From Bacilli bacterium (lineage in GTDB: Bacteria; Bacillota_I; Bacilli_A; RFN20; CAG-449), in NCBI GenBank assembly GCA_900755065.1, contig CAAEFC010000012.1:1-64000 (forward strand): a stretch of DNA of 64,000 nt, written 5' to 3'. Positions 44,906 to 54,505 of the stretch are shown piece by piece (the stretch's first letter is position 1; each line of letters begins with the position of its first letter). Under the pieces are notes generated by a model that made no database searches, had not been told where the DNA came from, and worked only from the letters and a program-made list of their open reading frames with translations. Made by a program: the position numbers and the translations under genes.

Positions 44906-47900
44906 TTACTCTTCGCTATTCTCGTTGAGATCCACTTCGATGCGATTGGTGATATCTCTGACTTCGTTGGAGATCTTACGCGTTTCTTTTTCGTTTTCTT
45001 TGGCAATGTTGGAACTGTCGATTTCGTTCATATCGCTGTCCAGCAGTTTGACGTCGATGGCCAGAGCCTGCAACTCTTTCTGCAAGACGCGGAAGGCTTC
45101 CGGCATTCCGGATTTCGGAATCGGCTGTTGCTTGATGATGGCTTCGTACGTTTTGGCGCGTCCGACCATATCGTCCGATTTGATCGTGATGATTTCCTGC
45201 AAAATATGCGCCGCGCCGTAGGCTTCGAGCGCCCAGACTTCCATTTCGCCGAACCGCTGACCGCCGTTCTGCGCTTTGCCGCCCAGAGGCTGCTGAGTAA
45301 CCAACGAGTACGGACCGGTGGAACGCGCGTGAAGTTTGTCGTCGACCATGTGTACCAGTTTGATCATGTACATCACGCCGACGGAAATTCTTTCGTCGAA
45401 ACGTTCGCCCGTGCGGCCGTCGTAAAGCACGGTTTTCCCGTCTTTATCCATGCCGGCCTTATCCATCAGGTCGAAGATTTCGTCGTTGCTGATTCCGTCG
45501 AAAACCGGCGTGGCGATTTTCAGACCGAGTTTTTTGCAAGCCATGCCCAGATGCAGTTCCAGAATCTGACCGATATTCATACGGGAAGGAACGCCTAACG
45601 GATTGAGCATGATGTCAACCGGCGTGCCGTCAGGCAGATACGGCATGTCTTCTTCCGGCAGAATGCGGGAAATGACGCCCTTGTTGCCGTGCCGTCCGGA
45701 CATCTTGTCCCCTTCGGAGATCTTTCTCTTCTGAGCGATGAAGACCTTGACGACTTCGTTGACGCCGGCCGCCAGTTCGGCGCCCTCTTCGCGTTTGAAA
45801 CGCTTGACGTCGAGGACGATGCCCGCGCCGCCGTGAGGAACTCTCAGGGACGTATCTTTTCCGTCCTTGGTTTTTTCCGCGAAAATCGCCATCAGCAATT
45901 TTTCTTCCGGCGTCGGTTCGGTCAGTCCTTTCGGCGTGATCTTGCCGACCAGAATGTCGTCTTCCTTCACTTCCGCGCCCGGAATGATGATGCCGTCTTC
46001 GTCGAGGTTGGCTTTCGCTTCCTCGCTGACGTTCGGAATATCCCGGGTGATTTCTTCGTTGCCGAGTTTGGTCGTACGGCATTCCAAAGAATACTCTTCG
46101 ATGTGAATCGAAGTGTACACGTCGTCTTTGACGAGGCGTTCCGACATGATGACGGCGTCTTCGTAGTTGTACCCGTGCCACGTCATGAACGCGACGGTGA
46201 CGTTCTGTCCCAGAGCCAGATCGCCGTTTTCCATCGCCGGTCCGTCGGCCAGAATCTGTCCGACTTCGACCTTATCGCCGATTTTGACGATCGGCACCTG
46301 GTTGATGCAGGTTCCCGCGTTGGAACGGGCGAATTTCTGCAAGACGTATTTTTCTTTGACTTTCTTTTCGCTGTTTTCGACGACGATCTGCCGCGAATCG
46401 ACATAAGTGACGGTGCCGTTTGTTTTCGACACGATCGCCGAGCCCGAGTCTTTCGCGATGTTGTGTTCCAGTCCGGTTCCCACATACGGAGAATGCGGTT
46501 TCAGCAAAGGAAGCGCCTGACGTTGCATGTTCGCGCCCATCAAGGCACGGTGCGTATCGTCGTTTTCCAGAAACGGAATACACGCCGAAGCGATGGAAAC
46601 GATCTGTTTCGGAGAGACGTCGACATAGTCGATTTCTTCTTTCTGCGCTAAAACGTTGTCGCCGTTGTGACGCGAAATGACGTGAGAATCGAGGATTTCG
46701 TTATCCGGTCCGAGACGGATATCGCTGGATGCGATGTAGTGGTTGATTTCCCCGTCTGCGGAGAGATATTCGGTCTCTTCGGTAACATAAGGAACGATTT
46801 TTCCGTCCACCACTTTCCGGACCACTTTCCGATACGGCGTTTCGATGAAGCCGTATTTATTAACTTTGGCATAACTCGCCAGATTGTTGATCAGACCGAT
46901 GTTCTGACCTTCCGGAGTTTCGATCGGGCAGATTCTTCCGTAGTGGGAATGATGCACGTCGCGGACTTCAAACGAAGCGCGATCGCGGGTCAGTCCGCCC
47001 GGACCGAGAGCCGAGAGTCTCCGCTTATTGGCCAATTCCGCGAGAGGGTTGACCTGATCCATGAACTGGGACAGTTGGCTGGACGCGAAGAATTCCTTGA
47101 TCGAAGCGACTAACGGCCGGATATTCGTCAGGTTCTGCGGCGTAACCACGCCTTCGGTGGCCAGAGACATCTTCTCTTTGACGGTTCTCTCCATGCGGGA
47201 AAGACCGATGCGGAACTGATTCTGAATCAGTTCGCCGACGCAACGGACGCGCCGGTTGCCCAGATGATCGATGTCGTCGACGTTGCCGATGCCTTCGATG
47301 ATGTTCATATAGTAGGAGAAACACGCGTACATATCCGCGATTGTCACGTAATTGACATCGATGTTCAGATCGGTGCCGATGATGTTGACGATCCGTTCCA
47401 TCTTCTCGTCCGCGTAGACCTTGACGATATTGACGGTATCGTGGTTGTCGAGGGCTTCGTTGATCGGAAGGTGATAGACGTGCGCGCCGCTTTCAAAGAA
47501 TTTCATCTCTTTCAGGCGGTCGACCTTATCCTTGCTCATCTGCTCTTTGGCGTCGTAGATGACTTCGCCGTCGACCGAAACCAACGGTTCCGCGAGATAG
47601 CAATTCAGAAGGCGGTTGTAGATACCCAATTTCTTGCCGTATTTGAAACGTCCCGCCATGCCCAGATCGTAATGCTTGTGATCGAAGAATTTGGAACGAA
47701 AGAAACTCGCGGCGCTGTCGTTCGGCGCCGGTTCTCCCGGTCTCAGTTTGGAGTAGATTTCCAATAAAGCGCCGGAAGTCGTCAGCACTTCGTTTTCGCT
47801 TTTCGACTCCTTCTCTTTGTTGATCGTATTGACGAACTGAGAAGCGTCTCCGAAAAGTTCCGTCATCTTGTCGTAATCCAGAATGCCCAGAGCGCGAAGC

Positions 47901-48490
47901 AGAATCGTCACCGGCATCTTTCTGTTCCGGTCGATTCGGACCGAAATGATGTCTTTGGCGTCCGATTCAAATTGCAGCCAGGTACCTCTCGCCGGAATCA
48001 GATCTCCGCCGTAAATGTAACGCCCGGTTTTGTCCATGACTTTGGACATATAGGCGCCCGGAGAACGGACCAGTTGCGAAACGATCGCCCGTTCCGCGCC
48101 GTTGATGATGAACGTTCCCGATTCCGTCATCAAAGGGAAATCGCCCATAAAGACTTCGCTCTCTTTGATTTCGCCGGTTCCCTTGTTGATGAGCCGGAGC
48201 ATCACTTTCAATGGCGCGCTGTACGTGAGATCCCGCGTTTTGCATTCGAGATAATCGTATTTCGGTTCGTCGAGACGGCAACCGACATATTCGATGATCA
48301 GTTTGTCGTTGCGGTCCGCGATCGGATAGACGTCCTTGAAGACTTCGTCGATGCCTTCGTCCAGCAGCCACTGGAACGATTTGGTTTGAATTTCCACCAA
48401 ATAAGGAAGGGGCAACGTTCCGCTGATCTTTGAAAAATCAATGCGTCCGTTGTGAAGGTACTTGTAATTTTGCTGTAAATTTTTACTCAT
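44906..48490 (-). CDS. rpoB: DNA-directed RNA polymerase beta subunit
   Basis: 1194 residues from ATG 48490 (AAGGGAG upstream). [20 protein letters not shown] is the rifampicin-binding cluster I and carries the residues usual in sensitive enzymes; [10 protein letters not shown] and [12 protein letters not shown] follow as expected. Forms the catalytic core with beta'. The N-terminus starts [20 protein letters not shown], slightly longer than in Bacillus. A longer reading from 48517 lacks a Shine-Dalgarno. Confidence 0.98.
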   Translation of the reverse strand: MSKNLQQNYKYLHNGRIDFSKISGTLPLPYLVEIQTKSFQWLLDEGIDEVFKDVYPIADRNDKLIIEYVGCRLDEPKYDYLECKTRDLTYSAPLKVMLRLINKGTGEIKESEVFMGDFPLMTESGTFIINGAERAIVSQLVRSPGAYMSKVMDKTGRYIYGGDLIPARGTWLQFESDAKDIISVRIDRNRKMPVTILLRALGILDYDKMTELFGDASQFVNTINKEKESKSENEVLTTSGALLEIYSKLRPGEPAPNDSAASFFRSKFFDHKHYDLGMAGRFKYGKKLGIYNRLLNCYLAEPLVSVDGEVIYDAKEQMSKDKVDRLKEMKFFESGAHVYHLPINEALDNHDTVNIVKVYADEKMERIVNIIGTDLNIDVNYVTIADMYACFSYYMNIIEGIGNVDDIDHLGNRRVRCVGELIQNQFRIGLSRMERTVKEKMSLATEGVVTPQNLTNIRPLVASIKEFFASSQLSQFMDQVNPLAELANKRRLSALGPGGLTRDRASFEVRDVHHSHYGRICPIETPEGQNIGLINNLASYAKVNKYGFIETPYRKVVRKVVDGKIVPYVTEETEYLSADGEINHYIASSDIRLGPDNEILDSHVISRHNGDNVLAQKEEIDYVDVSPKQIVSIASACIPFLENDDTHRALMGANMQRQALPLLKPHSPYVGTGLEHNIAKDSGSAIVSKTNGTVTYVDSRQIVVENSEKKVKEKYVLQKFARSNAGTCINQVPIVKIGDKVEVGQILADGPAMENGDLALGQNVTVAFMTWHGYNYEDAVIMSERLVKDDVYTSIHIEEYSLECRTTKLGNEEITRDIPNVSEEAKANLDEDGIIIPGAEVKEDDILVGKITPKGLTEPTPEEKLLMAIFAEKTKDGKDTSLRVPHGGAGIVLDVKRFKREEGAELAAGVNEVVKVFIAQKRKISEGDKMSGRHGNKGVISRILPEEDMPYLPDGTPVDIMLNPLGVPSRMNIGQILELHLGMACKKLGLKIATPVFDGISNDEIFDLMDKAGMDKDGKTVLYDGRTGERFDERISVGVMYMIKLVHMVDDKLHARSTGPYSLVTQQPLGGKAQNGGQRFGEMEVWALEAYGAAHILQEIITIKSDDMVGRAKTYEAIIKQQPIPKSGMPEAFRVLQKELQALAIDVKLLDSDMNEIDSSNIAKENEKETRKISNEVRDITNRIEVDLNENSEE

Positions 48491-48684
48491 GTATTTCTCC
48501 CTTCTTCGAGTTTTCACCGATCGGTCGAATCAAAGGCGTTTCCGATTCATAATCTATCTTTTTTAGGTGAGTCCACATAACTGAGCCATTCCACCGATCT
48601 CAATGAGTTTTTTTATCCTTTCGTCGTAAAGACGGCTTGCCGCGATGACGAGGATATGCAAGCGTCCGTCCACTAAAAATGGAC

Positions 48685-48714
48685 AAAAACCCGCCTCAGT
48701 AAAGAGGCAGGTTT
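48685..48714 (-). terminator. Attenuator after rplL
   Basis: Stem CCTGCCTC / GAGGCGGG with short loop and T-run (minus strand), in the rplL-rpoB gap where many bacteria place a partial terminator. The other 190 bases up to rpoB contain only a short GTCCA-7-TGGAC repeat and no clear promoter. Confidence 0.75.
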
Positions 48715-48737
48715 AATTCTCTCGAAGTGAAGCGAAA

Positions 48738-49109
48738 CTATTTGATTTCCACTTCCGCACCGGCGGCGACAAGAGCCTTCTTGTGTTCTTCCGCTTCGAC
48801 CGGGGAGATGTGTTCCTTGATCGGGGACGGGCAGGCATCGACCAGTTTCTTCGCGTCGATGAGTCCGAGTCCGGTGATCGCCTGAACGGCTTTGATGACC
48901 GGAACCTTGCTCGCGCCGAAGGATTTCAGGATCAGGCTGACTTCGGTCGGTCCTTTCGCTTCTTCCTGTTCGACAGGCGCGGCAGCGGCGACCGGCGCAG
49001 CGGCCGTTACGCCGAATTCTTCTTCGACTGCTTTGACCAGATCGTTCAATTCCAAAACGGTCATTTCTTTGATAGCAGCGATGATTTCTTCATTCGTTAA
49101 TTTTGCCAT
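48738..49109 (-). CDS. rplL: Ribosomal protein bL12 (L7/L12)
   Basis: 123 residues. N-terminal dimerisation helices, Ala-rich hinge ([16 protein letters not shown]) and globular C-terminal domain [20 protein letters not shown]. Forms the stalk that recruits translation factors. Acidic and highly expressed. Downstream of rplJ by 30 bases. Confidence 0.97.
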   Translation of the reverse strand: MAKLTNEEIIAAIKEMTVLELNDLVKAVEEEFGVTAAAPVAAAAPVEQEEAKGPTEVSLILKSFGASKVPVIKAVQAITGLGLIDAKKLVDACPSPIKEHISPVEAEEHKKALVAAGAEVEIK

Positions 49110-49139
49110 TTTAAAATTCCTCCTTAAAGATGTAATGGA

Positions 49140-49625
49140 CTATTGTTTGTCGGCAACAGCCTTGACTGCACATGCAAATCCTCTGACTGGTGCTTGGAGA
49201 ACGGAAAGCAGCATCGAGATCATGCCGTCTCTGTTCGGGAGTTTGGATAGGGCGATAACCTCATCCTTACCGATTACTTTGCCTTCGACCAAAGCCCCTT
49301 TGATCACAAAGTTTTCGTGGCTTTTGGCGAATTTCGCGGATACTTTCGCCGCGCTGACCGGATCCGAGCAGTAGATCATCGCATTCGGGCCTTCGAGGAA
49401 TGGATTCATCTCGTCATGACCCAGATTATCGACTGCGCGTTCGACCATCGAGTTCTTGTACACGCTCATCTTGGCATCTGATTTCAAAAGTTCCCGTTTC
49501 AAAGAAGCGATTTCCGAGACTTTCAGACCGCGGTATTCGGCAATGACGACCGACTTGGAATCGCGGATGATCCCGGTGATTTCTTCGACGAGCGCTTTTT
49601 TACTTTCCAGTACGCTTTGATTCAT
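49140..49625 (-). CDS. rplJ: Ribosomal protein uL10
   Basis: 161 residues; AEYRGLKVSEIASLKRELLK is the conserved rRNA-binding part, and the C-terminal helix holds L12 dimers. With L12 it forms the ribosomal stalk base. The preceding leader binds the L10-L12 complex for autoregulation. Confidence 0.96.
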   Translation of the reverse strand: MNQSVLESKKALVEEITGIIRDSKSVVIAEYRGLKVSEIASLKRELLKSDAKMSVYKNSMVERAVDNLGHDEMNPFLEGPNAMIYCSDPVSAAKVSAKFAKSHENFVIKGALVEGKVIGKDEVIALSKLPNRDGMISMLLSVLQAPVRGFACAVKAVADKQ

Positions 49626-49639
49626 TTTGGCACCTCCTT

Positions 49640-49755
49640 TTTCTCTCTTTGAAAATATATGGGCAACAATATACGGAGTCTTCTATCATCTTTGTGATAT
49701 TACCTCGGCAACCTGATTAAGCCCCTTGGCCGTTGCTGTCTTCGGTATATTGGAA
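49640..49755 (-). promoter_or_regulatory. Ribosomal protein L10 leader
   Basis: Minus strand ATACCGAAGACAGCAACGGC ... GGCTTAATCAGGTTGCCGAGGTAA matches the L10-leader core (ACCGAAGACAGC..., GCCGAGGT). It lies between rplA and rplJ. L10 binding here represses rplJL. No separate promoter is visible, so the leader may act inside a four-gene transcript. Confidence 0.9.
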
Positions 49756-49766
49756 CCTCCTTTTTT

Positions 49767-50450
49767 TCAGCGGTTGTTGACGTCGAATCGAACCGCCGGA
49801 CCCATCGTCGTATGGATCACTGAATTTTTGACGTACTGTCCCTTGACCGAAGATGGCCGCACTTTCAGAAGCGTGTCGACCACGACGTTGAGATTGTCCG
49901 CCAGTTTGTCGGCATCGAACGAAACCCGCCCGATCGACAGGTGAATGTTCCCCTGCTTGTCGGTCCGGTATTCGATTTTACCGGCTTTGATTTCGGAAAT
50001 GGCCTTTCCGATGTCCATCGAGACCGTGCCGGTTTTCGGGTTCGGCATCAGGCCTTTCGGACCTAAGAGACGGCCCATTTTTCCCAATTCGCCCATCATA
50101 TCCGGAGTAGCGACGATGACGTCGAAATCGAACCAGTTCTCTTTCTGAATTTTTTCCAGCATATCTTTGTCGCCGACGTAATCGGCGCCCGCGGCTTTGG
50201 CTTCTTCCTGCTTGTGCGTGATCGCCAGAACCTTCTTCGTTTTTCCGTTTCCGTGCGGCAGAACGATCGTGCCTCTCAGTTGCTGATCGGCGTATTTCGG
50301 ATCGACGTTCAGACGGAACGAAACGTCGATCGTCGCGTCGAATTTAACCGTCGACGTCTCTTTGACCAACGCGCAGGCTTCGCTGATCGAATAGACTTTC
50401 GTCGCATCCACTTTTTCCGCAGCCTGCAAATATTTCTTACCTTTCTTCAT
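49767..50450 (-). CDS. rplA: Ribosomal protein uL1
   Basis: 227 residues, standard size. [35 protein letters not shown] and the GPAVRFDV end are L1 hallmarks. It borders the E site and may repress its own operon. 38 bases after rplK. Confidence 0.97.
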   Translation of the reverse strand: MKKGKKYLQAAEKVDATKVYSISEACALVKETSTVKFDATIDVSFRLNVDPKYADQQLRGTIVLPHGNGKTKKVLAITHKQEEAKAAGADYVGDKDMLEKIQKENWFDFDVIVATPDMMGELGKMGRLLGPKGLMPNPKTGTVSMDIGKAISEIKAGKIEYRTDKQGNIHLSIGRVSFDADKLADNLNVVVDTLLKVRPSSVKGQYVKNSVIHTTMGPAVRFDVNNR

Positions 50451-50488
50451 AATTTCCTCCTTGTGGTATTAACGGTAAACACCTTCCA

Positions 50489-50902
50489 CTATTCTTCGAC
50501 GGCGATTCCCATGTTCCGCGCCGTTCCGGCAACGATTTTCATCGCCGCTTCGACGTCGTAGCAGTTCAGATCCGGCAACTTGTACTCGGCGATCTTTTTC
50601 AACTGCTCTTTGGTGATGGAACCCACCTTGGTCGTTTTGGCGTTGTTCGAGCCTTTCTTGACGCCCGCTTCTTTCAAAAGCAATTCGGCTACCGGGGTCG
50701 TTTTGATGACGAAATCGAACGATTTGTCCTCATAAGCCGTAATGATGACCGGCACGGTTTCCCCCTGACGGTCCGCCGTCTTTGCGTTGAAATCGGTGCA
50801 GAACTTCGGCATCATGATACCCGCCGAAGCCAGTTTCGGTCCCGGTTTCGCCTGTCCTCCCGGAATTTCGAGTTTGACGACTTTTGCGATTTTCTTACTC
50901 AC
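50489..50902 (-). CDS. rplK: Ribosomal protein uL11
   Basis: 137 residues from a GTG at 50902 with AGGAGG eight bases upstream. LEIPGGQAKPGPKLASAG and GTARNMGI are conserved L11 segments. It binds 23S rRNA at the GTPase centre. An in-frame GTG at 50911 overlaps the Shine-Dalgarno and is rejected. First gene of rplKAJL. Confidence 0.96.
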   Translation of the reverse strand: MSKKIAKVVKLEIPGGQAKPGPKLASAGIMMPKFCTDFNAKTADRQGETVPVIITAYEDKSFDFVIKTTPVAELLLKEAGVKKGSNNAKTTKVGSITKEQLKKIAEYKLPDLNCYDVEAAMKIVAGTARNMGIAVEE

Positions 50903-51034
50903 GTGACACACCTCCTATGTTTTCTGTCCGTGCTGTGGTTCTTATCGGATCGTTTACTTTGAAAAAGTAACTTTCCTTCCACTGCGCAATTTTGACTGGT
51001 TATTTTTTACTCCGGAAAATAACCATGCTTGGAT

Positions 51035-51063
51035 AGTGTATACGAAACGGGGACGCATTTCAA
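51035..51063 (-). promoter_or_regulatory. rplKAJL promoter
   Basis: TTGAAA (51063-51058), 17-base spacer, TACACT (51040-51035), about 130 bases before rplK. The leader contains an inverted repeat GGTTATTTT / AAAATAACC of unknown role. Confidence 0.65.
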
Positions 51064-51126
51064 TAAAAATCGCCAAAAAAATCAAGTTTAGATTATATCT
51101 AAGGGTTTCGGGCAAACTAAGTCCGT

Positions 51127-51960
51127 ATGAAAAAAATCGACCGCTTTCTGAATTCGGGAAAGATACAGACTTTGAAACGCATGTTCACCCTGAGGGGAAC
51201 GCACCATTTCGCGCCTTCGTCTCTGGCTTTCTTCCTGACGCTGTCGCTCATTCCCTGCCTTGTCCTGATCGAAGTCTTTCTGGGAATCGTCAATTTTTCT
51301 TTCGACCTTAACCTCAGCGTCTTTCAGGTCTTTCTTCCCGAAGAGTCTTTCGTCGTTTCCGTGAAGGAAATCATCGAAAATCTGGGAACGGGCAGCCTCT
51401 TTTCGATCGCATTCAGTTTCGGAATCATCACCTATCTGGCCTCCAAAGGCTTCACTTTTTTCACCCGGCAAGTCAGGGAAATGTACCGGGAAGCCGACGA
51501 AGAAAAGCCGTTTTTCCAAAGGAAAATCAAAGCGATCGCCCTGACGCTTCTCATGCTTCTTCTCCTCTCGGTGCTGATCGCCTTCATCATCGTTTTCAAT
51601 CGGATTTTTACATTTGAAAACCCGTTTATACGCGGGTTTTTCAACTACTTTCTGATCGTGCTGATCCTCTTCGTCTTCGTCGCCTTTCTCTATCGGATTT
51701 CCGGCGCAAGACCCCGAAGATTTTCCGACGTCTTCTGGGGAAGCCTCTTCACGACGTTCGGAATCGGCGTCGGCATCTTCGTCTACTACCTCTACCTCCG
51801 CTACATATCCTCGGCGTTATCCTATTACGGTCCGCTGAGTTCGCTCGCCCTGCTCTTCCTGATCTGCTACTATTCGTCCTACATTCTCTTTTTCGGCGTC
51901 GAAATCAACGTTCTGCTTCTGGAAAAAAGAATGCGTTCGCCGAAACGGCGAAAACGATAA
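51127..51960 (+). CDS. YihY/BrkB-family membrane protein
   Basis: 277 residues, six membrane helices. SSLAFFLTLSLIPCLVLIE near residue 31, then ALSYYGPLSSLALLFLICYY and LFFGVEINV at the end are family hallmarks. Once called ribonuclease BN by mistake; the real function is unknown, probably a transporter or channel. Basic C-terminal tail. It lies alone on the plus strand between the rpl and nusG operons. Confidence 0.85.
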   Translation: MKKIDRFLNSGKIQTLKRMFTLRGTHHFAPSSLAFFLTLSLIPCLVLIEVFLGIVNFSFDLNLSVFQVFLPEESFVVSVKEIIENLGTGSLFSIAFSFGIITYLASKGFTFFTRQVREMYREADEEKPFFQRKIKAIALTLLMLLLLSVLIAFIIVFNRIFTFENPFIRGFFNYFLIVLILFVFVAFLYRISGARPRRFSDVFWGSLFTTFGIGVGIFVYYLYLRYISSALSYYGPLSSLALLFLICYYSSYILFFGVEINVLLLEKRMRSPKRRKR

Positions 51961-51962
51961 AA

Positions 51963-51985
51963 AAACCGCCTGTGAAAGACGGTTT
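51963..51985 (-). terminator. nusG operon terminator
   Basis: AAACCGTC / GGCGGTTT (one G-T pair) with a 7-base loop and seven T residues on the minus strand, ten bases after the nusG stop. Confidence 0.78.
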
Positions 51986-51994
51986 CCGTAAAAA

Positions 51995-52546
51995 TCAAAT
52001 CTTTTCGATCTCGGAAAACTTGACCGTGATCGGCGTGATCCGTCCGAAGAAGATCGTGTTCAGCGTTACTTCTCCGGTTTCCTGACTGATGTCTTCGATC
52101 TTGCCTTCGACGCCCTCGAAAGACCCGGTCAGAATCCGGACGAGATCACCGACCTGATAATTGGAGTACATTTCGTTGTCCACCATGCCCATTCTTTTGA
52201 GAACCGGTTCGATCTGTTCGCGGGTAACCGGGAACGGTTTGGCGCCGCCGCCGGAAGATCCGACGAATCCGGTGACGCCCGGCGTGTTCCGGACCATGTA
52301 CCACGCCTCGTCGGTCATGATCATTTCGATGAAAATGTAACCCGGATAGAGGTTCTTCACCTTCGTTTTCCCGGTCGGCTTTCCGTCTTTGAGAACCGGA
52401 ACTTCGTGTTCGGCGACGATGATGCGGAAGATATAATCCTGCAAATTCTGCGTTTCGACGCGCTTTTCCAGATTCTCCTTGACCTTATTTTCGTGGCTCG
52501 AATAGGTATTCACGACATACCATTGCTTTTCAATCTGATAATCCAT
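51995..52546 (-). CDS. nusG: Transcription termination/antitermination protein NusG
   Basis: 183 residues. NGN domain KQWYVVNTYSSHENKVKENL at the start, GYIFIEM and VGSSGGGAKPF in the middle, and C-terminal KOW domain VRILTGSFEGVEGKIEDI. Binds RNA polymerase and couples it to the ribosome or Rho. Last gene of rpmG-secE-nusG. Confidence 0.96.
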   Translation of the reverse strand: MDYQIEKQWYVVNTYSSHENKVKENLEKRVETQNLQDYIFRIIVAEHEVPVLKDGKPTGKTKVKNLYPGYIFIEMIMTDEAWYMVRNTPGVTGFVGSSGGGAKPFPVTREQIEPVLKRMGMVDNEMYSNYQVGDLVRILTGSFEGVEGKIEDISQETGEVTLNTIFFGRITPITVKFSEIEKI

Positions 52547-52558
52547 TGCTCATTCCTC

Positions 52559-52807
52559 CTAAAATTTCAGAAAACCGCCGATGATCCGCATCGCCGAAGA
52601 AGACGTTTCCGTGTCCGACGGGAAGGCATCGTCGAGTCCTTGCAGCAGTTTGGAGACGAGCAGATCGTCGATCATCAGGCACACCGCCGCGAACGCGATG
52701 ACGACTAACACGACGCCGACGGCCGACATCAGTTCTTTTTTCTTCGGCCAGCGGACTTTTTTTGCCTGTTTCCAGACCCCTTGAAAGTATCTTTTGATTC
52801 TGTACAT
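52559..52807 (-). CDS. secE: Preprotein translocase subunit SecE
   Basis: 82 residues: an amphipathic helix with VWKQAKKVRWPKKKELMSA, the SecE signature, and one membrane helix (about 29-49). Stabilises SecY. The C-terminal 25 residues are a Ser/Asp-rich tail slightly longer than usual. 12 bases on each side to nusG and rpmG. Confidence 0.93.
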   Translation of the reverse strand: MYRIKRYFQGVWKQAKKVRWPKKKELMSAVGVVLVVIAFAAVCLMIDDLLVSKLLQGLDDAFPSDTETSSSAMRIIGGFLKF

Positions 52808-52819
52808 GTTTTAAACCTC

Positions 52820-52969
52820 CTATTTGGACTCTTTATGCAACGTGTGCGCGTTGCATTTCGGACAGTATTTGAGAAGTTCCATTCGCTTCGTCGCCTGCTC
52901 TTTTTTCTTGGTCGTCGTGTAGTTTCTCGACAGACATTGCGTGCATATTAAAATAACTTTCTCTCTCAT
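52820..52969 (-). CDS. rpmG: Ribosomal protein bL33
   Basis: 49 residues: starts [11 protein letters not shown] and includes [20 protein letters not shown] and CPKC, so it is the zinc-binding (C+) form with two CxxC pairs. Part of the 50S subunit. rpmG-secE-nusG is the typical Firmicutes cluster. AAAGGATGA lies just upstream. Confidence 0.95.
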   Translation of the reverse strand: MREKVILICTQCLSRNYTTTKKKEQATKRMELLKYCPKCNAHTLHKESK

Positions 52970-53002
52970 CTCTCATCATCCTTTTTTAATAATGCCGGAA
53001 AC

Positions 53003-53031
53003 AGCATAGCATACCTAGAAAAGATTGACAA
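53003..53031 (-). promoter_or_regulatory. rpmG-secE-nusG promoter
   Basis: TTGTCA (53031-53026), 17-base spacer, TATGCT (53008-53003), 33 bases before rpmG. Confidence 0.7.
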
Positions 53032-53058
53032 CAAATTTCCGCAAAAACTTCCGTTTTT

Positions 53059-54483
53059 TCATCGCGGTTCAATCTCGTTTTCCGGTTTTTCCGCCGGTGA
53101 AGATATTCCTTTCCGATAGATCAGAACGAAGACGCTGATTCCCATGATCAGGAAAGAAATCACCCAGGCGCACGGCGTGGAAAAACAGACAGCGAAGTAG
53201 GCTTTCCGGCTATGGATATCGGAAGGATCGACGAGCGCAGGCAACAGAAAAGCGACGATAATCCGGGCAATCAATTCGCCGATTCCGCTGAAAAACGGAA
53301 TCAACGGTTTCTGAATGCCCTGCAAGACGGAACGCGCCAACTGCAACAAGCCCTGAAAGATCAGGAAAAACGCGATCACCCGAAGATAGGTCGAACTGTA
53401 ATAGACGACGTCCGCTCCGACGTCCTGCGCGGGCAGAAAGAAATACGCGATATGCGGCGCGATGATCTGACAGACGATCAGGATAACGAGATAAAATCCG
53501 ACGTTGATCCGCGTCGCTTCCCGGATTCCCTCCTTGATTCTCTTTTCGTCGCGTTTTCCGTAATTCTGCGCCGTGAAATTCAGAAGAGTCGTCGCCGTCG
53601 AAGAAAGAGGAATCGACAAATAGTTTTCCATCTGCGTGTAGACGCCCTGCGCCGCCTGCGCCTCTTTTCCGAACGCGTTGACGACGCTGTTCTGCACGAA
53701 AGTGCCGATGAACAGCACCGACCATTGAAAACCCAGCGGAAGTCCGACTTTCATCAGGTTTCCGACGGCTTTTTTATCCGCTTTGACCGCGCCTTTTTGA
53801 AGGCGGAGACAAGGAAATCTGCGGTGAAGATACACGAATGCCAGCGCGGCCGAGATCAGATTCGACAGCAGGGTCGCCACGCCGACTCCGGCCGTATCCA
53901 GACGGAAAACGCCCGTGAAGAGAAAGGCGAAAGCGACGTTGGACAGGGTGGATACCAGCGAAATCATCAAGGCCGCGAACGAACTTCCCAGCGCGTTGAG
54001 AAGATTGCTCCCGAGATTGGAAAACATCATCAGGACGAACGAAGCCAGAATGATCCGATAGTAGGAAGACGCCTGTTCCAGATAAATCGCATCGACGTTC
54101 AGCACACGCAAAAGTTCCCGATAGGAACATAAACCGATCAGGGTGATGAGTCCGCCGATCAAAAGGGAGAGCGCGATGGAATGAACGTAGTAGGTTCGCA
54201 TCTGACTCTCGTCTTTTTTTCCGAACGCATTGCCGATGAGGACGGCAAAACCGCTGCTGCACCCGTAAGCGAAATTGAAAATCAGGGACGAGATCGTCCC
54301 CGTCGCGTTGATTGCCGTAACGGCGATTCCGCCGACGGTATATTTGAGAACCAGCGAATTGATGAGCGAAAACGCGTTTTTCAACAGCGTCGTCAACGCA
54401 ATCGAAAGCGTGAACAAGAGAATCAGTTTTCTCGTTCTGCCGAGCGTGAAATCGACCGGCGCGAACAGATTCTTCCCTTTCAT
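53059..54483 (-). CDS. MATE-family efflux transporter
   Basis: 474 residues with about 12 membrane helices. N-terminal GRTRKLILLFTLSIALTTLL, GTISSLIFNFAYGCSSGFAV and the repeat-half motif FTAQNYGKRDEKRIKEGIRE match MATE antiporters, which expel drugs or metabolites in exchange for Na+ or H+. It is the last gene of the sugar-transport operon, 22 bases after the ATPase, so export of a sugar-linked compound is possible, though chance adjacency is equally likely. Substrate unknown. Confidence 0.85.
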   Translation of the reverse strand: MKGKNLFAPVDFTLGRTRKLILLFTLSIALTTLLKNAFSLINSLVLKYTVGGIAVTAINATGTISSLIFNFAYGCSSGFAVLIGNAFGKKDESQMRTYYVHSIALSLLIGGLITLIGLCSYRELLRVLNVDAIYLEQASSYYRIILASFVLMMFSNLGSNLLNALGSSFAALMISLVSTLSNVAFAFLFTGVFRLDTAGVGVATLLSNLISAALAFVYLHRRFPCLRLQKGAVKADKKAVGNLMKVGLPLGFQWSVLFIGTFVQNSVVNAFGKEAQAAQGVYTQMENYLSIPLSSTATTLLNFTAQNYGKRDEKRIKEGIREATRINVGFYLVILIVCQIIAPHIAYFFLPAQDVGADVVYYSSTYLRVIAFFLIFQGLLQLARSVLQGIQKPLIPFFSGIGELIARIIVAFLLPALVDPSDIHSRKAYFAVCFSTPCAWVISFLIMGISVFVLIYRKGISSPAEKPENEIEPR

Positions 54484-54505
54484 AACCGAAAACGATCAAA
54501 ACAAA

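Noticed and set aside
48540..48684. Possible element remnant or promoter before rpoB
   Set aside because: No terminal repeats, no transposase fragment and no clear -35/-10 pair.
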